From Bacteroidota bacterium (GTDB taxonomy: Bacteria > Bacteroidota > Bacteroidia > Palsa-948): a DNA stretch of 64,000 bases. The position numbers and the translations under genes are program-made. The stretch lies in contig JACRAM010000125.1 in NCBI GenBank assembly GCA_016213405.1, forward strand, positions 1-64,000. The letters run 5' to 3'. Below, one piece after another: positions 54,387 through 63,267 of this stretch (position 1 is the stretch's first letter; the number at the start of each line of letters is the position of its first letter). Under the pieces are notes generated by a model. It worked only from the letters and a program-made list of their open reading frames with translations, had not been told where the DNA came from and did not search any database.

Positions 54387-55634
54387 TCAGAAAATCTTAG
54401 ATGAAAGAAAAACCCTGAAATGATAGAATCCCATAGCACTTATTACCGCAATCAAAGGCATTGCAGGAATTCTCAGTCGGGCTTCGGAAAAGGGGGGAAC
54501 TGTCATGTTTGCGAAATAGAAGATGAGAAGTAAAAAAAAGAGAAGAAAAATCAATTGCTGTTTCATTGAAAATATTCCTTTTAAAAAAGCCGCATATATG
54601 ATTGTAAGCAAAATTATCTGCAATACAACCAGAATCTTAGTCAGAATACTTGTATTCTTATTCCCAATCTGAAAATCAATGTAACTTCTGATTGGTTTAG
54701 CAAAAAAACCAAAAACATTTTGCACATGCTGTTTGAGGAAAATACCAAAATCATTGAAAATTATTTTCATTGATTCATTTCGAATGAACCCGGCAAATTC
54801 TGCAGGTTGTTTGAGGGCGTCACCACTGAATTGCTTTATCATTTTGGTTCTGAATTTGACCTCCGCATCCATGTATGAAATATTTTCCTTCTCAGCAATA
54901 ACATTTGCCGCATGATGATTCATCAGGTTGTGACTTGGCAAATAGCTTATGGAAAATTCTCCAAAAGCAATTTTATTTCGGATAAGCCAGGGCGAAATAA
55001 TAATCAAAGGAAGAAAAACAGAAATTGTAATTCGTATGAATATTTTTTTTCTTCTAAACAATAAAACAGCTGCTTGAATCACCGGAATAAAAACAGCAAT
55101 AGGTCTGCATAGAATAAGTAATCCGCAAAAAAAAGAAGCATAGAAAAGAAATTTTCTTTCGTTAGATTTTAAAAACCTGACAAAGAAAAGACAGTAAACT
55201 GAAAATAAAAAACTAAAAAGTGTTTCCGTGAGTATGAAATTTGAAAAAATGATAGAAGAAAAATCAAGGGCTATAATTAATCCTGCAATAAAAACAATTT
55301 TTCGGTTCTGAAATATTTCTTCGCAGATGCGCATTGTAAAATAGCAGGTAAAAGCAGAAAGAATTGCCTGAGCAAGCACGATAAAGAAATTATTAAGATG
55401 CAATAATTGAAAGAGAGAAATTAAAATCGGATACAAAGGAGTGCGAAAATAATCGGGGTCGAAAGGAAGAGAAGCACACTGGCTGAACACTCCATGCTCC
55501 AATAAATTTTTTGCCAGATACCAGTAGCCGTAAGAATCATATACCCAAATACCATCGGGGTTGAGAAACAAAACCGCCAATGCCCAGCCGAGGCGCAGAA
55601 GAAAAGCAAGCAATACTATTTTTCTGATTGTCAT
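54387..55634 (-). CDS. Polytopic membrane glycosyltransferase-like protein (GT39/ArnT type)
   Basis: 415 residues, about 10 membrane helices. The first loop has GIWVYDSYGYWYLAKNLLEHGVFS (acidic D-x-x-x-Y-x-x-x-A pattern) and FRTPLYPILISLFQ; later DFSSIIFSNFILTETLFSFLFSVY and ISPWLIRNKIAFGEFSIS. This matches the dolichyl-phosphate-mannose-protein mannosyltransferase-like family of Bacteroidota. The donor is probably a polyprenyl-phosphate sugar; the acceptor is unknown. Confidence 0.78.
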   Translation of the reverse strand: MTIRKIVLLAFLLRLGWALAVLFLNPDGIWVYDSYGYWYLAKNLLEHGVFSQCASLPFDPDYFRTPLYPILISLFQLLHLNNFFIVLAQAILSAFTCYFTMRICEEIFQNRKIVFIAGLIIALDFSSIIFSNFILTETLFSFLFSVYCLFFVRFLKSNERKFLFYASFFCGLLILCRPIAVFIPVIQAAVLLFRRKKIFIRITISVFLPLIIISPWLIRNKIAFGEFSISYLPSHNLMNHHAANVIAEKENISYMDAEVKFRTKMIKQFSGDALKQPAEFAGFIRNESMKIIFNDFGIFLKQHVQNVFGFFAKPIRSYIDFQIGNKNTSILTKILVVLQIILLTIIYAAFLKGIFSMKQQLIFLLFFLLLIFYFANMTVPPFSEARLRIPAMPLIAVISAMGFYHFRVFLSSKIF

Positions 55635-55662
55635 TCGCTTTTTTCCGGTTCAACATTTTTTC

Positions 55663-56553
55663 TTACGCTGCAGCTGCTTTCTTTTCGATACTCACTAAAT
55701 AAACACCTGTAAATATCATCAGCGCAGAAAAAATCTTTTCCCATGTTAACGTATCATTTTTAAAAACAAAAATAGAGATGAGCGCTGTGAGAAACGGTTG
55801 CGTATAAATGTAGGCACTTACGATGGAAGGAGAAAGTTCTTTCAGCGCAAGGGTGTTGAGCAGATAGGCCACAAAGGTAGTGAACACAATTACAAATCCG
55901 GCATAGAACCAAACATGCATAGATAAATTTTGCCACTCTAAATTTATTCCATCAGCAATGCCGAAAGGGAGAACAAGCGGTAATCCGAAAAGAAAAACCC
56001 ATTTGAGTATGGTGATGCTGTGGTATTTTTTCATCAGCGGTTTCACCAGCACGAGAAATGTTCCCCACGAACAGGCATTGATGAACACAAATACATCTCC
56101 GAGAAAAGAAGCTTCTTTTTGCTCCCCGCCCATATTCTGGTAAACTAAATAGGCGGCACCTGAAAAACCTATTGCAATACCCACCGTTTTTAAAAGAGTG
56201 ATTCTTTCTTTGATGATCAAACTGGCGATGATGAGCACAAGAATAGGAGTGGTAATCATCATAATGGCGGCATCTATGGGAGAGGTGAGGTGAAGTCCTT
56301 TCAGAAAAAGCGACTGATTGATTGCCACACCACAAATTCCCAACGCGAACAATCTCAAAAAATCCTTCTTATCAACCTTTTCATTAATGATGAATGAAGA
56401 TGTCCAGAATAAAATAATTGCTCCTGCCACGCGCATAATCACCAGCACGTTGTAAGGAATATCTGCCATCACGATTTTCGCTATAGGAAAACTTGCCGCA
56501 TACAGCGCCTGCGAAATAAAAAGAAAGATGTGGGCCTGGAGATTTTTGTTCAT
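55663..56553 (-). CDS. EamA family (DMT superfamily) transporter
   Basis: 296 residues, ten membrane helices in two EamA halves. The first starts IFLFISQALYAASFPIAKIVMADI with the ITTPILVLIIASLIIKERITLLKTVGIAIGFSGA motif. The second contains FVFINACSWGTFLVLVKPLMKK and YTQPFLTALISIFVFKNDTLTWEKIFSALMIFTGVYLV. Drug/metabolite-type exporter; the substrate cannot be predicted. Divergent from the cystathionine gene with about 100 bp between starts. Confidence 0.88.
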   Translation of the reverse strand: MNKNLQAHIFLFISQALYAASFPIAKIVMADIPYNVLVIMRVAGAIILFWTSSFIINEKVDKKDFLRLFALGICGVAINQSLFLKGLHLTSPIDAAIMMITTPILVLIIASLIIKERITLLKTVGIAIGFSGAAYLVYQNMGGEQKEASFLGDVFVFINACSWGTFLVLVKPLMKKYHSITILKWVFLFGLPLVLPFGIADGINLEWQNLSMHVWFYAGFVIVFTTFVAYLLNTLALKELSPSIVSAYIYTQPFLTALISIFVFKNDTLTWEKIFSALMIFTGVYLVSIEKKAAAA

Positions 56554-56604
56554 GGTAAATTGCCAATATACAAATGATACAAATCGGACTAATGGAGAAA
56601 AATT

Positions 56605-56612
56605 TACCTTTG
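56605..56612 (+). promoter_or_regulatory. Bacteroidota -7 promoter box TACCTTTG
   Basis: An exact TAnnTTTG match 44 bp upstream of ATG 56657. It lies inside the longer open frame beginning at 56528, so that longer start is unlikely. Confidence 0.5.
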
Positions 56613-56656
56613 TTCACATCGCAAATCTCACTACTCACTACTCAAGACTCAAGACT

Positions 56657-57796
56657 ATGCGTTTCGCAACCAAAGCTATTCACGCAGGGCAGGAGCCCGA
56701 CCCGACCACGGGCGCCATCATGACTCCCATTTATCAGACTTCCACTTATGTACAGGAAGCTCCCGGAAAAAACAAGGGCTACGCTTACGCTCGGGGAAAA
56801 AATCCTACACGCATCGCTCTTGAAAAATGTATTGCTTCTCTCGAGAACGCAAAACACGGCTTGTGTTTCTCCAGTGGAATGGGCGCAAGCGATGCGATTA
56901 TTAAATTACTCAAGCCGGGCGATGAAGTGATTGCCACCAATGATTTGTACGGAGGAAGCTACCGAATGTTCGAAAAAATTTATTCCGGCTACGGAATAAA
57001 ATTTCATTATGTGGATATGAGTTCTCCGAATACTATTTCAAAGCAGGTAAATGCGAAAACAAAAATGCTTTGGGTGGAATCTCCCACCAACCCGATGATG
57101 AAGATCATTGACATCTCCGCCTGCGCAAAAATCGCGAAAGATAAAAACCTGATTCTTGTTGTGGATAATACATTTGCCTCACCTTATCTGCAAAACCCTC
57201 TCGGCATAGGCGCATCCATTGTTATGCATTCAGTTACAAAATACATTGCCGGGCATTCTGATGTGGTGATGGGCGCCACCTGCACCAACGATGACAAACT
57301 TCATGAACAGCTTGCTTTCATTCTAAACTCTTGCGGGGCGAATCCCGGACCGATGGATTCATTCCTTGTCCTCCGCGGAATAAAAACCTTGCATGTGCGG
57401 ATGGAAAGGCATTGCGAGAACGGGAAAAAGATTGCCGAGTTCCTGAGAAATCATCCGAAGGTGGATAAAGTGCATTGGCCCGGATTTCCTGATTCTCCTA
57501 ATCACAGCATCGCAAAAAAACAAATGAAAGATTTCGGAGGCATGATGTCGTTCACATTAAAAGGAAATAAACTGGAAGATGCGTTCCGCATAGCGTCAGG
57601 CACAAAAGTTTTTTCACTGGCAGAATCGCTGGGCGGTGTTGAATCGCTCATCAGCCATCCCCCTACCATGACGCATGCTTCCATTCCTAAAGAAGAGCGC
57701 GCAAAAATAGGAATAGCGGATTCATTTCTCCGTATCAGCGTGGGAATTGAAGATGCAGAGGATTTAATCGAGGATTTGAAACAAGCACTGGGATAA
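56657..57796 (+). CDS. Cystathionine gamma-synthase/beta-lyase family PLP enzyme
   Basis: 379 residues from ATG 56657 (MRFATKAIHAGQEPDPTTGAIMTPIYQTSTY). Cys/Met-metabolism signatures are GYAYARGKNPTR, LCFSSGMGASDAIIKLLKPGDEVI, YGGSYRMFEKI, WVESPTNPMMKIIDI, VDNTFASPYLQNPLGIGA, the PLP lysine in MHSVTKYIAGHSDVVMG, and SLGGVESLISHP. It makes or cleaves cystathionine in the methionine-cysteine pathway; distinguishing MetB from MetC by motifs alone is unsafe. Function fits with metH elsewhere in the window. Confidence 0.92.
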   Translation: MRFATKAIHAGQEPDPTTGAIMTPIYQTSTYVQEAPGKNKGYAYARGKNPTRIALEKCIASLENAKHGLCFSSGMGASDAIIKLLKPGDEVIATNDLYGGSYRMFEKIYSGYGIKFHYVDMSSPNTISKQVNAKTKMLWVESPTNPMMKIIDISACAKIAKDKNLILVVDNTFASPYLQNPLGIGASIVMHSVTKYIAGHSDVVMGATCTNDDKLHEQLAFILNSCGANPGPMDSFLVLRGIKTLHVRMERHCENGKKIAEFLRNHPKVDKVHWPGFPDSPNHSIAKKQMKDFGGMMSFTLKGNKLEDAFRIASGTKVFSLAESLGGVESLISHPPTMTHASIPKEERAKIGIADSFLRISVGIEDAEDLIEDLKQALG

Positions 57797-57814
57797 TATT
57801 TCTAACGTTTTCTC

Positions 57815-57845
57815 TTGGCAATCTTAAATCTTTAATGTACCTTTG
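57815..57845 (+). promoter_or_regulatory. Promoter TTG-N20-TACCTTTG
   Basis: TTG at 57815-57817 and TACCTTTG at 57838-57845 precede ATG 57869 by 23 bp. A good Bacteroidota consensus match. Confidence 0.55.
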
Positions 57846-57868
57846 TTTTTCCTTCTAAATAAATCAAT

Positions 57869-59962
57869 ATGAAAAAACTATTACTTTCCTTCGCGCTGAT
57901 TACCATCTGCCTTCTCCCCTCTTACTTCTTACAGGCACAAGAAGTTCATCCTGTTTCTGGCGAGCCGCTTAAATACTGCGGTGCCACTGAAGCCATGCAG
58001 GAGCTTTACAAAAACAATCCTTACCTGAAAAATGTTCAGGACATCATTGACCTTCAGGATGAGGAAAACAGCAAGACCAATCCTGTTCCACACGGAGTTG
58101 TTTATACCATTCCTGTTGTAGTTCATGTGTTGCACAACTACGGACCAGAAAATATTTCTGACGCCCAGGTGAAAGACGCTGTAAATATTCTTTTACGCGA
58201 TTTCAGAAAACAAAATGCTGATACCGCTACGGTTGCCACACCCTTTAAAGCTCTTATTGCTGATTGTGAAGTTGAATTTAAACTTGCCCAACTCGACCCC
58301 AACGGCATCTGTACAAATGGCATTGACCGAATAGCAACCCAGTTAACCTATAATGCAAGTGATGCTTCAAAGCTGAATCAATGGCCCCGAAATAAATACC
58401 TCAATATATGGACCTGTTCCAGCATAGCAAGCGGAGCCGCGGGATATTCATATTATCCTTCTGCTACTGTAAGCAATCCGGCAATTGATGGTGTAATGAT
58501 TCTTCACAGTTATGTGGGAAGCATTGGCACCAGCAGCGCTACCACGTCAAGAGCATTAACGCATGAGGTTGGGCACTGGGCTAACCTTCAGCATTGCTGG
58601 GGAAGCACCAATCAGCCGGGCGTTGCCTGCGGGGATGATGTTGTTACCGATACACCCGTTACCATGGGCTGGACTTCCTGCAATCTCTCCAGTAATGATG
58701 TATGCACTCCGGGCACAGATGAAAATGTGGAGAACTATATGGAATATGCCTACTGCCAGAAAATGTATACTTCCGGACAAAAAACTAGAGTGAGAAATGC
58801 TTTATTCTCTTCTACTGCCAGCAGAAACAATCTGTGGTCTGCCGGAAATCTTACCGCCACCGGATTAAGCGGTTCAGCCCAGTTATGCACAGCAGATTTT
58901 TCGGTGAACAAAAAAGTTGTCTGCGTGGGCACATCCATAACATTCACTGATTTATCATGGAACAACCCTCCCACATCATGGCAATGGGATTTTGATAACA
59001 ATACCACCATAGATGCAACTACACAAAATCCTACATACATTTACAACACGCCCGGAACTTACAGCGTTACACTTACTGTAAGCGATGGCATATCAACCAA
59101 AACAACTACTAAAGCATCTTATATTATTGTTTTAGGTAATACCGCAACAGGCATTGCACCTTATTCTGAAGGATTAGAAAACGCAGGGTTTCCTTATAAT
59201 GATTGGTATAATAATTTAGTGAGCGGCAGTACTTCCCCAACCTGGAACAGAACAACATCTGCAGCATATACAGGAAGTGCTTCTTTAACTCTTAATAATT
59301 ACTCCTCAACCCTTCCTTATGTGGAGGAAACCATGGGACCGTCTGTTGATCTTTCACAAATTACAAGTCCTACTCTCAATTTCCGGGTGGCCTATGCTCA
59401 AAAAACTTCAAGTGATGCAGATAAATTAAGAATGCTCGTTTCAACTACTTGTGGTGCCGCATGGTCGCAGAAATATTCAAAGTTCGGGGCAAATCTCGCA
59501 ACAGCAGGCGTTGTGTCAAGTTCCTTCACTCCCACTATTTCAAGCCAATGGAGATTGGAATCTGTAAGTTTGGCAAGCTATTCCGGCAGTAATAATTTCA
59601 GATTTAAGTTTGAATTTACCGGAGCTGGCGGAGCAGGAAACAATGTGTATATTGATGACATCAACATTACCGGAACTCCTCTTGGCATTGCTGAAGAAAC
59701 CGCCAATGAATTCGGATTTTCTGTTTTTCCAAATCCCTTAAATGAAAACACAACGGTTTCTTTTTCTATAGCCAACAAACATACTGTTTCCATTGGCATT
59801 TATGATGTGATAGGAAAAGAAATAACGCCCGTTTCAACTACCGAATTGGGAGCAGGCACTTATGAATTCCCAATAAGCGGAAAAACCCTCAACGCGGGAG
59901 TTTATTTTGTGAAACTAAATGTGGATGGTTATTCGGTGATGAAGAAAGTAATCGTTGAGTAA
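57869..59962 (+). CDS. Secreted M43 metalloprotease with PKD and T9SS sorting domains
   Basis: 697 residues. Signal peptide 1-24. Propeptide-like region 25-70, M43 domain about 75-320 with THEVGHWANLQHCWG (zinc His 232, 236, 242 and Glu 233) and Met-turn ENYMEYAYC. The family Gly between the second and third His is Asn here. A PKD domain (about 333-423) has TSWQWDFDNNTTIDATTQNPTYIYNTPGTYSVTLTVSDG. A MAM/jelly-roll-like segment follows (about 430-605), then a type A T9SS sorting domain (FSVFPNPLNENTTVSF ... GVYFVKLNVDGYSVMKKVIVE). Exported protease, likely active. Confidence 0.9.
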   Translation: MKKLLLSFALITICLLPSYFLQAQEVHPVSGEPLKYCGATEAMQELYKNNPYLKNVQDIIDLQDEENSKTNPVPHGVVYTIPVVVHVLHNYGPENISDAQVKDAVNILLRDFRKQNADTATVATPFKALIADCEVEFKLAQLDPNGICTNGIDRIATQLTYNASDASKLNQWPRNKYLNIWTCSSIASGAAGYSYYPSATVSNPAIDGVMILHSYVGSIGTSSATTSRALTHEVGHWANLQHCWGSTNQPGVACGDDVVTDTPVTMGWTSCNLSSNDVCTPGTDENVENYMEYAYCQKMYTSGQKTRVRNALFSSTASRNNLWSAGNLTATGLSGSAQLCTADFSVNKKVVCVGTSITFTDLSWNNPPTSWQWDFDNNTTIDATTQNPTYIYNTPGTYSVTLTVSDGISTKTTTKASYIIVLGNTATGIAPYSEGLENAGFPYNDWYNNLVSGSTSPTWNRTTSAAYTGSASLTLNNYSSTLPYVEETMGPSVDLSQITSPTLNFRVAYAQKTSSDADKLRMLVSTTCGAAWSQKYSKFGANLATAGVVSSSFTPTISSQWRLESVSLASYSGSNNFRFKFEFTGAGGAGNNVYIDDINITGTPLGIAEETANEFGFSVFPNPLNENTTVSFSIANKHTVSIGIYDVIGKEITPVSTTELGAGTYEFPISGKTLNAGVYFVKLNVDGYSVMKKVIVE

Positions 59963-59982
59963 ATCAAACTCCTTCCTTTTTA

Positions 59983-60019
59983 AAAAAGCCCTGACCGTAT
60001 TTACGCATCAGGGCTTTTT
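59983..60019 (+). terminator. Intrinsic terminator after the M43 protease gene
   Basis: AAAAAGCCCTGA pairs with TCAGGGCTTTTT, a 13-nt loop between, with T tracts on both sides, so it may work in both directions. Confidence 0.8.
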
Positions 60020-60022
60020 ATT

Positions 60023-60118
60023 TTACCTCAGCACCACCACCTTTCCCGAAGGGATGGATACCCGCCTGCTCACTATATCTTGCACGGTTTCTATCTTTAT
60101 AAAATAAATTCCTTCGTG
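60023..60118 (-). pseudogene. Orphan remnant of a T9SS C-terminal sorting domain
   Basis: Reading the minus strand from 60118 gives HEGIYFIKIETVQDIVSRR, then VSIPSG, then KVVVLR and a stop (TAA at 60023-60025). This is the last third of a type A sorting domain (compare DGIYFVKIETEQGMISKKVVVMR of the gene at 60679). The VSIPSG insertion is a family B repeat (TCCCGAAGGGATGGATACCC on the plus strand, 60044-60063). No protein precedes it, so it is a leftover of a deleted or rearranged gene. Confidence 0.7.
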
Positions 60119-60126
60119 ATTATTTG

Positions 60127-60134
60127 TATCTTTG
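60127..60134 (+). promoter_or_regulatory. Bacteroidota -7 promoter box TATCTTTG
   Basis: An exact TAnnTTTG match 21 bp upstream of the TTG start at 60156. Confidence 0.45.
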
Positions 60135-60155
60135 TGTAGAAAGTAAATTCAACCG

Positions 60156-60389
60156 TTGAAGACAACAAGGTATTTTGAAGAACAAGTTCTGAGAAAAAGA
60201 ACTTATATTAAACGAGAATGGTGCATACAAGTAATGAAAAGCCCGGCAAGGAAAGAAACACAACCCGATGGAAGAATCCGCTATTGGGGTTTTATTCCTG
60301 AACTTGATAGGTTTCTTCGGATTGTTGTTTTAGAAGATGGCGAAACCATACACAATGCATTCATTGACAGAAATTTTAAATTAAAATAA
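60156..60389 (+). CDS. Small basic protein, possible toxin-like partner of DUF2283
   Basis: 77 residues, TTG start. Sequence KTTRYFEEQVLRKRTYIKREWCIQVMKSPARKETQPDGRIRYWGFIPELDRFLRIVVLEDGETIHNAFIDRNFK resembles small DUF4258-like proteins with compact RNase-toxin-like folds. It is 2 bp upstream of a DUF2283 gene, the arrangement of a toxin-antitoxin-like pair. The toxin role is inference; homologues of this pair are common in environmental bacteria. Confidence 0.7.
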   Translation: MKTTRYFEEQVLRKRTYIKREWCIQVMKSPARKETQPDGRIRYWGFIPELDRFLRIVVLEDGETIHNAFIDRNFKLK

Positions 60390-60391
60390 AT

Positions 60392-60610
60392 ATGAAACTC
60401 CATTATTATTCAGATACCGATTCACTCTATATTGATTTTAGCGCAAAGCCCAGCGTGGAATCAGAAGAAGTAAGAGAAGGAGTGGTGATTGACTTTGATA
60501 AAGAAGGCAATATTGCAGGCGTTGATATTCAGCATGCTTCAGAAAAATTAGATCTTACAAGTATGGAAATGATTGCTCTGCCTACACCCATTACCAAAAT
60601 CGCCTCGTAA
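60392..60610 (+). CDS. DUF2283 family protein
   Basis: 72 residues. The DUF2283 signature is at the N-terminus: LHYYSDTDSLYIDFSAKPSVESEEVREGVVIDFDKEGNIAGVDIQHASEKLDL. DUF2283 proteins are often encoded next to DUF4258-type proteins and are suspected antitoxins or accessory factors. Immediately downstream of the 60156 gene. Confidence 0.85.
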   Translation: MKLHYYSDTDSLYIDFSAKPSVESEEVREGVVIDFDKEGNIAGVDIQHASEKLDLTSMEMIALPTPITKIAS

Positions 60611-60678
60611 ATTTTTTCATGTTTTTATTTACCAACCTCCATCTTTCCCCAGTTGGTCGGGATTTATCCTAAAGGTGG

Positions 60679-62274
60679 TTACCTCATCACCACCACCTTC
60701 TTTGAAATCATTCCCTGCTCGGTTTCAATCTTTACAAAATAAATACCATCAGGCGCTTCGCGCAAATCAATTTGCTGATGTGCGGATGTGCTGATATGCT
60801 GATGAATACATTCTCCAAATACATTGTATATTTCTAAACCGTAAACTGTAGACTGTAAACCAGAAACCGAAAACAGCCCGCTGGTGGGATTGGGGTAAAG
60901 AGAAATTAAATTTTCTAAACCATATTCATTTACTCCAGTGATAATGGATGAACAAAGAAAAGAATCAGGCATTTGCCATGTACCTATAACGAGCGGACCT
61001 TCATTGGTAATGATGCCGGGTGTTTCGGAAGAATCTATTCCTCCTGCTCCTACAATAATGTTAGGTACTAATACTGTTGGCGAAGTACTAATTTCATTGC
61101 AGCCGCTCACTCCGTTCACATCTGTTTTTATAAGCCAGCCATCCCAATCTCCTGCACCCATAGTTTCAGTGCCGCCTGATAACACAAAACCACCATTGTT
61201 TGTATTTTCTACAATGCTAGCCCAATCATTTCCAAGTGGATTAGTTGCAACAGAGCCATACATTTTTGCCCATGTAAGATTTCCAGTACCATCCAGCCTT
61301 GCTAACAAGGTTCTATTATCAGATTGAACTGTTTCAACACCGCGTGTTATTCCCAGAAGAATATACCCTATTGCTCCTACAACCTGTCTGATGTTAACTC
61401 CCAGATCTACTCCTCCAACTCCTCCTCCGTAAGTTTTTGACCATTGTAAATTTCCGGAGGAATCAATTTTTACAACAAGAATATATGGTATAGACGCCAC
61501 ATCAGTAGTACCAGTAAAAATATATCCTTTGTCATTGGTTTGCTGAATGCATTTATTTCCCCAAGCGAGGTATTCCATATTAGTTGTACCATAAGAATGT
61601 GACCATTGAACAGAACCCATCGAATCAGTTTTTACAACATACAAATCCCTATCACCCGCTCCGCCAGAGGCATAAACCTGAGAATTTCCGTATATAATAT
61701 ATCCTCCATCTTCAGTTGGTTCCATCCATTTCATCTGGGAGTATCCATAATATTTCTTTCCAAAAAGAATGTTGTTAAAACCGGAATCAACTTTCCAGAG
61801 ATCATGCATTCCAGCCATCACTGTATAAGTTCCATCTGCATTTTCATACATAACATTTCCCGGAACAACCCTTTTCGCCCAAACCGTATCTCCGTTTGAA
61901 TCGGTTTTTATTAAACAGTAATGGTCCGGCTGGCCAATATTTCCACCAATAAAAAAACCAACCGGAATGAAATACCCTCCATCTTTAGAAAGAAATACAC
62001 CTAAGTTTGATTTAAGATTCGGATTAGGGCTTTCATACGTTTTTGTCCAAAGGCTGTCACCTATAAAATCTGTTTTCATAATAAAATTTTGTATAATGAT
62101 GGGAGGCACCATAATGCCTCCGCTCATAATATACCCTCCATCAGGAGTAGGAGGGCCTCCCACACCATCATACGCTGAAGTTCCGAATGTTTTTTGAAAT
62201 TTTATTTGTTGGGAATAAGCATGAAGATAAAAAGATAGAAATAGAAAAAATAATATTTTATTTATTGCTTTCAT
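60679..62274 (-). CDS. Exported repeat protein with T9SS sorting domain
   Basis: 531 residues from ATG 62274 (MKAINKILFFLFLSFYLHAYSQQ); the longer frame upstream crosses a terminator hairpin and is rejected. The body contains repeats of about 50-55 residues of the form DGGYI(I/M)-G-(x)n-KTD(S/T)-G(D/S)--W-(K/H)-YG, a beta-propeller-like family common in Bacteroidota surface proteins. A type A sorting domain ends it (LYPNPTSGLFSVSG ... GIYFVKIETEQGMISKKVVVMR). The domain's DNA contains a GTGCTGAT tandem stretch shared with the M43-like gene at 2479. Function unknown. Confidence 0.85.
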   Translation of the reverse strand: MKAINKILFFLFLSFYLHAYSQQIKFQKTFGTSAYDGVGGPPTPDGGYIMSGGIMVPPIIIQNFIMKTDFIGDSLWTKTYESPNPNLKSNLGVFLSKDGGYFIPVGFFIGGNIGQPDHYCLIKTDSNGDTVWAKRVVPGNVMYENADGTYTVMAGMHDLWKVDSGFNNILFGKKYYGYSQMKWMEPTEDGGYIIYGNSQVYASGGAGDRDLYVVKTDSMGSVQWSHSYGTTNMEYLAWGNKCIQQTNDKGYIFTGTTDVASIPYILVVKIDSSGNLQWSKTYGGGVGGVDLGVNIRQVVGAIGYILLGITRGVETVQSDNRTLLARLDGTGNLTWAKMYGSVATNPLGNDWASIVENTNNGGFVLSGGTETMGAGDWDGWLIKTDVNGVSGCNEISTSPTVLVPNIIVGAGGIDSSETPGIITNEGPLVIGTWQMPDSFLCSSIITGVNEYGLENLISLYPNPTSGLFSVSGLQSTVYGLEIYNVFGECIHQHISTSAHQQIDLREAPDGIYFVKIETEQGMISKKVVVMR

Positions 62275-62306
62275 TTTTATTTGATAATAAGATATGATAA
62301 AGATAA

Positions 62307-62350
62307 TACAAAGCGAGGCAATTTTATTTTTGAAATTGCCTCGCTTTGTA
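62307..62350 (-). terminator. Strong hairpin terminator between two T9SS protein genes
   Basis: An 18-bp perfect stem, TACAAAGCGAGGCAATTT (62307-62324) with its complement at 62333-62350, and an 8-nt loop. It lies 7 bp after the stop of the 62357 gene. The run after the stem on the minus strand is TTATCTTT rather than pure T. Confidence 0.75.
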
Positions 62351-62356
62351 AATACT

Positions 62357-63115
62357 TTATTGAACAATTATTTTTTTGTAAAACAGAACTTTTTCATTGC
62401 TTTTCATTTCAAGATAATAAACACCTTTGCTCTCTTTTGAAATGTCAATGATTTGTTTGGTTTCCACATTAGTTTCGCCCCATACTGATTCACCCTGCAT
62501 ATTGTAAACATGAATTGTCATATTCGGCAATATATCTTCTACTTCAAGAGTAAAAACCCCGGGATTAGGGTTCGGATAGAGTTTTGTTTTTACATCGTTT
62601 ATTTCCGGCTGCCTGTCGGGATTTAGGCGCGCGCAGCAAGTCTGAGTACTTTTAGTTACTTTTACTACATCTGTTCTGTTTTGTGTTCCGGAACAATAGG
62701 GTGATGTGGTACAGGTGCTGCCGCTGCATCCATCAAGGCAACAATCGTAGGGTCCTCCAGCACCCGGACAAGTACTAACATGACCGCAGGTATAAGTTAC
62801 AGTTAAAGTATAATTTGTTGTTGCAGAAGGTGTAGCAGTTGGATTGCAAATATTCGGATTGCTTAATCCTGTAGTAGGCAGCCATGAATAACTTATCTGA
62901 CAGGGTCCGCATGCCTGGTTGCCCCCAGCGCAGCCAAGTGATGTTGTTCCGCCAATTGTAGGAGGCGTGCAGCAAGGGCCTGTTGAGTAAACTTTATCCG
63001 GTCCGGCATCCGCACCTGCTGTTGCACTACACGAACCTTGTCCAAATATAAAATTCGTGTTTAGCGTCATCGCCACTATGACAACAACCGCTTTTGTTAA
63101 AATAATTGTTTTCAT
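62357..63115 (-). CDS. Cys-rich exported protein with T9SS sorting domain
   Basis: 252 residues. Signal peptide about 1-26 (ends IFGQ). Residues 27-165 contain about 20 cysteines (GPCCTPPTIGG, CAGGNQACGPCQISY, CGHVSTCPGAGGPYDCCLDGCSGSTC), plus an Ig-like stretch SWLPTTGLSNPNICNPTATPSATTNYTLTVTY. The sorting domain at about 177-252 reads LYPNPNPGVFTLEVEDILPNMTIHVYNMQGESVW ... GVYYLEMKSNEKVLFYKKIIVQ. Likely a disulfide-stabilised surface protein; no known catalytic family. Confidence 0.82.
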   Translation of the reverse strand: MKTIILTKAVVVIVAMTLNTNFIFGQGSCSATAGADAGPDKVYSTGPCCTPPTIGGTTSLGCAGGNQACGPCQISYSWLPTTGLSNPNICNPTATPSATTNYTLTVTYTCGHVSTCPGAGGPYDCCLDGCSGSTCTTSPYCSGTQNRTDVVKVTKSTQTCCARLNPDRQPEINDVKTKLYPNPNPGVFTLEVEDILPNMTIHVYNMQGESVWGETNVETKQIIDISKESKGVYYLEMKSNEKVLFYKKIIVQ

Positions 63116-63267
63116 TTTCGATTTGTATTACGAAGTTAAACATAAAAGGTTACATTCTGCCTGTATAATAACCTTGTTATTTACAGGGCGGTGTTAGTTT
63201 TGTTTTTTTTGGTTGTTTTGGTTTTAGTTGTGTTTATTGTTACTATATTTTAATTTGAAAAAATATT

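Noticed and set aside
56528-56656. Upstream extension of the cystathionine enzyme
   Set aside because: The family start MRFATKAIHAG is at 56657 and a TACCTTTG promoter box lies inside the extension.
60611-60678. Second possible T9SS sorting-domain tail (minus strand, ending GKMEVGK)
   Set aside because: Only about a dozen residues, overlapping a palindrome CCCAGTTGG...; too short to support.
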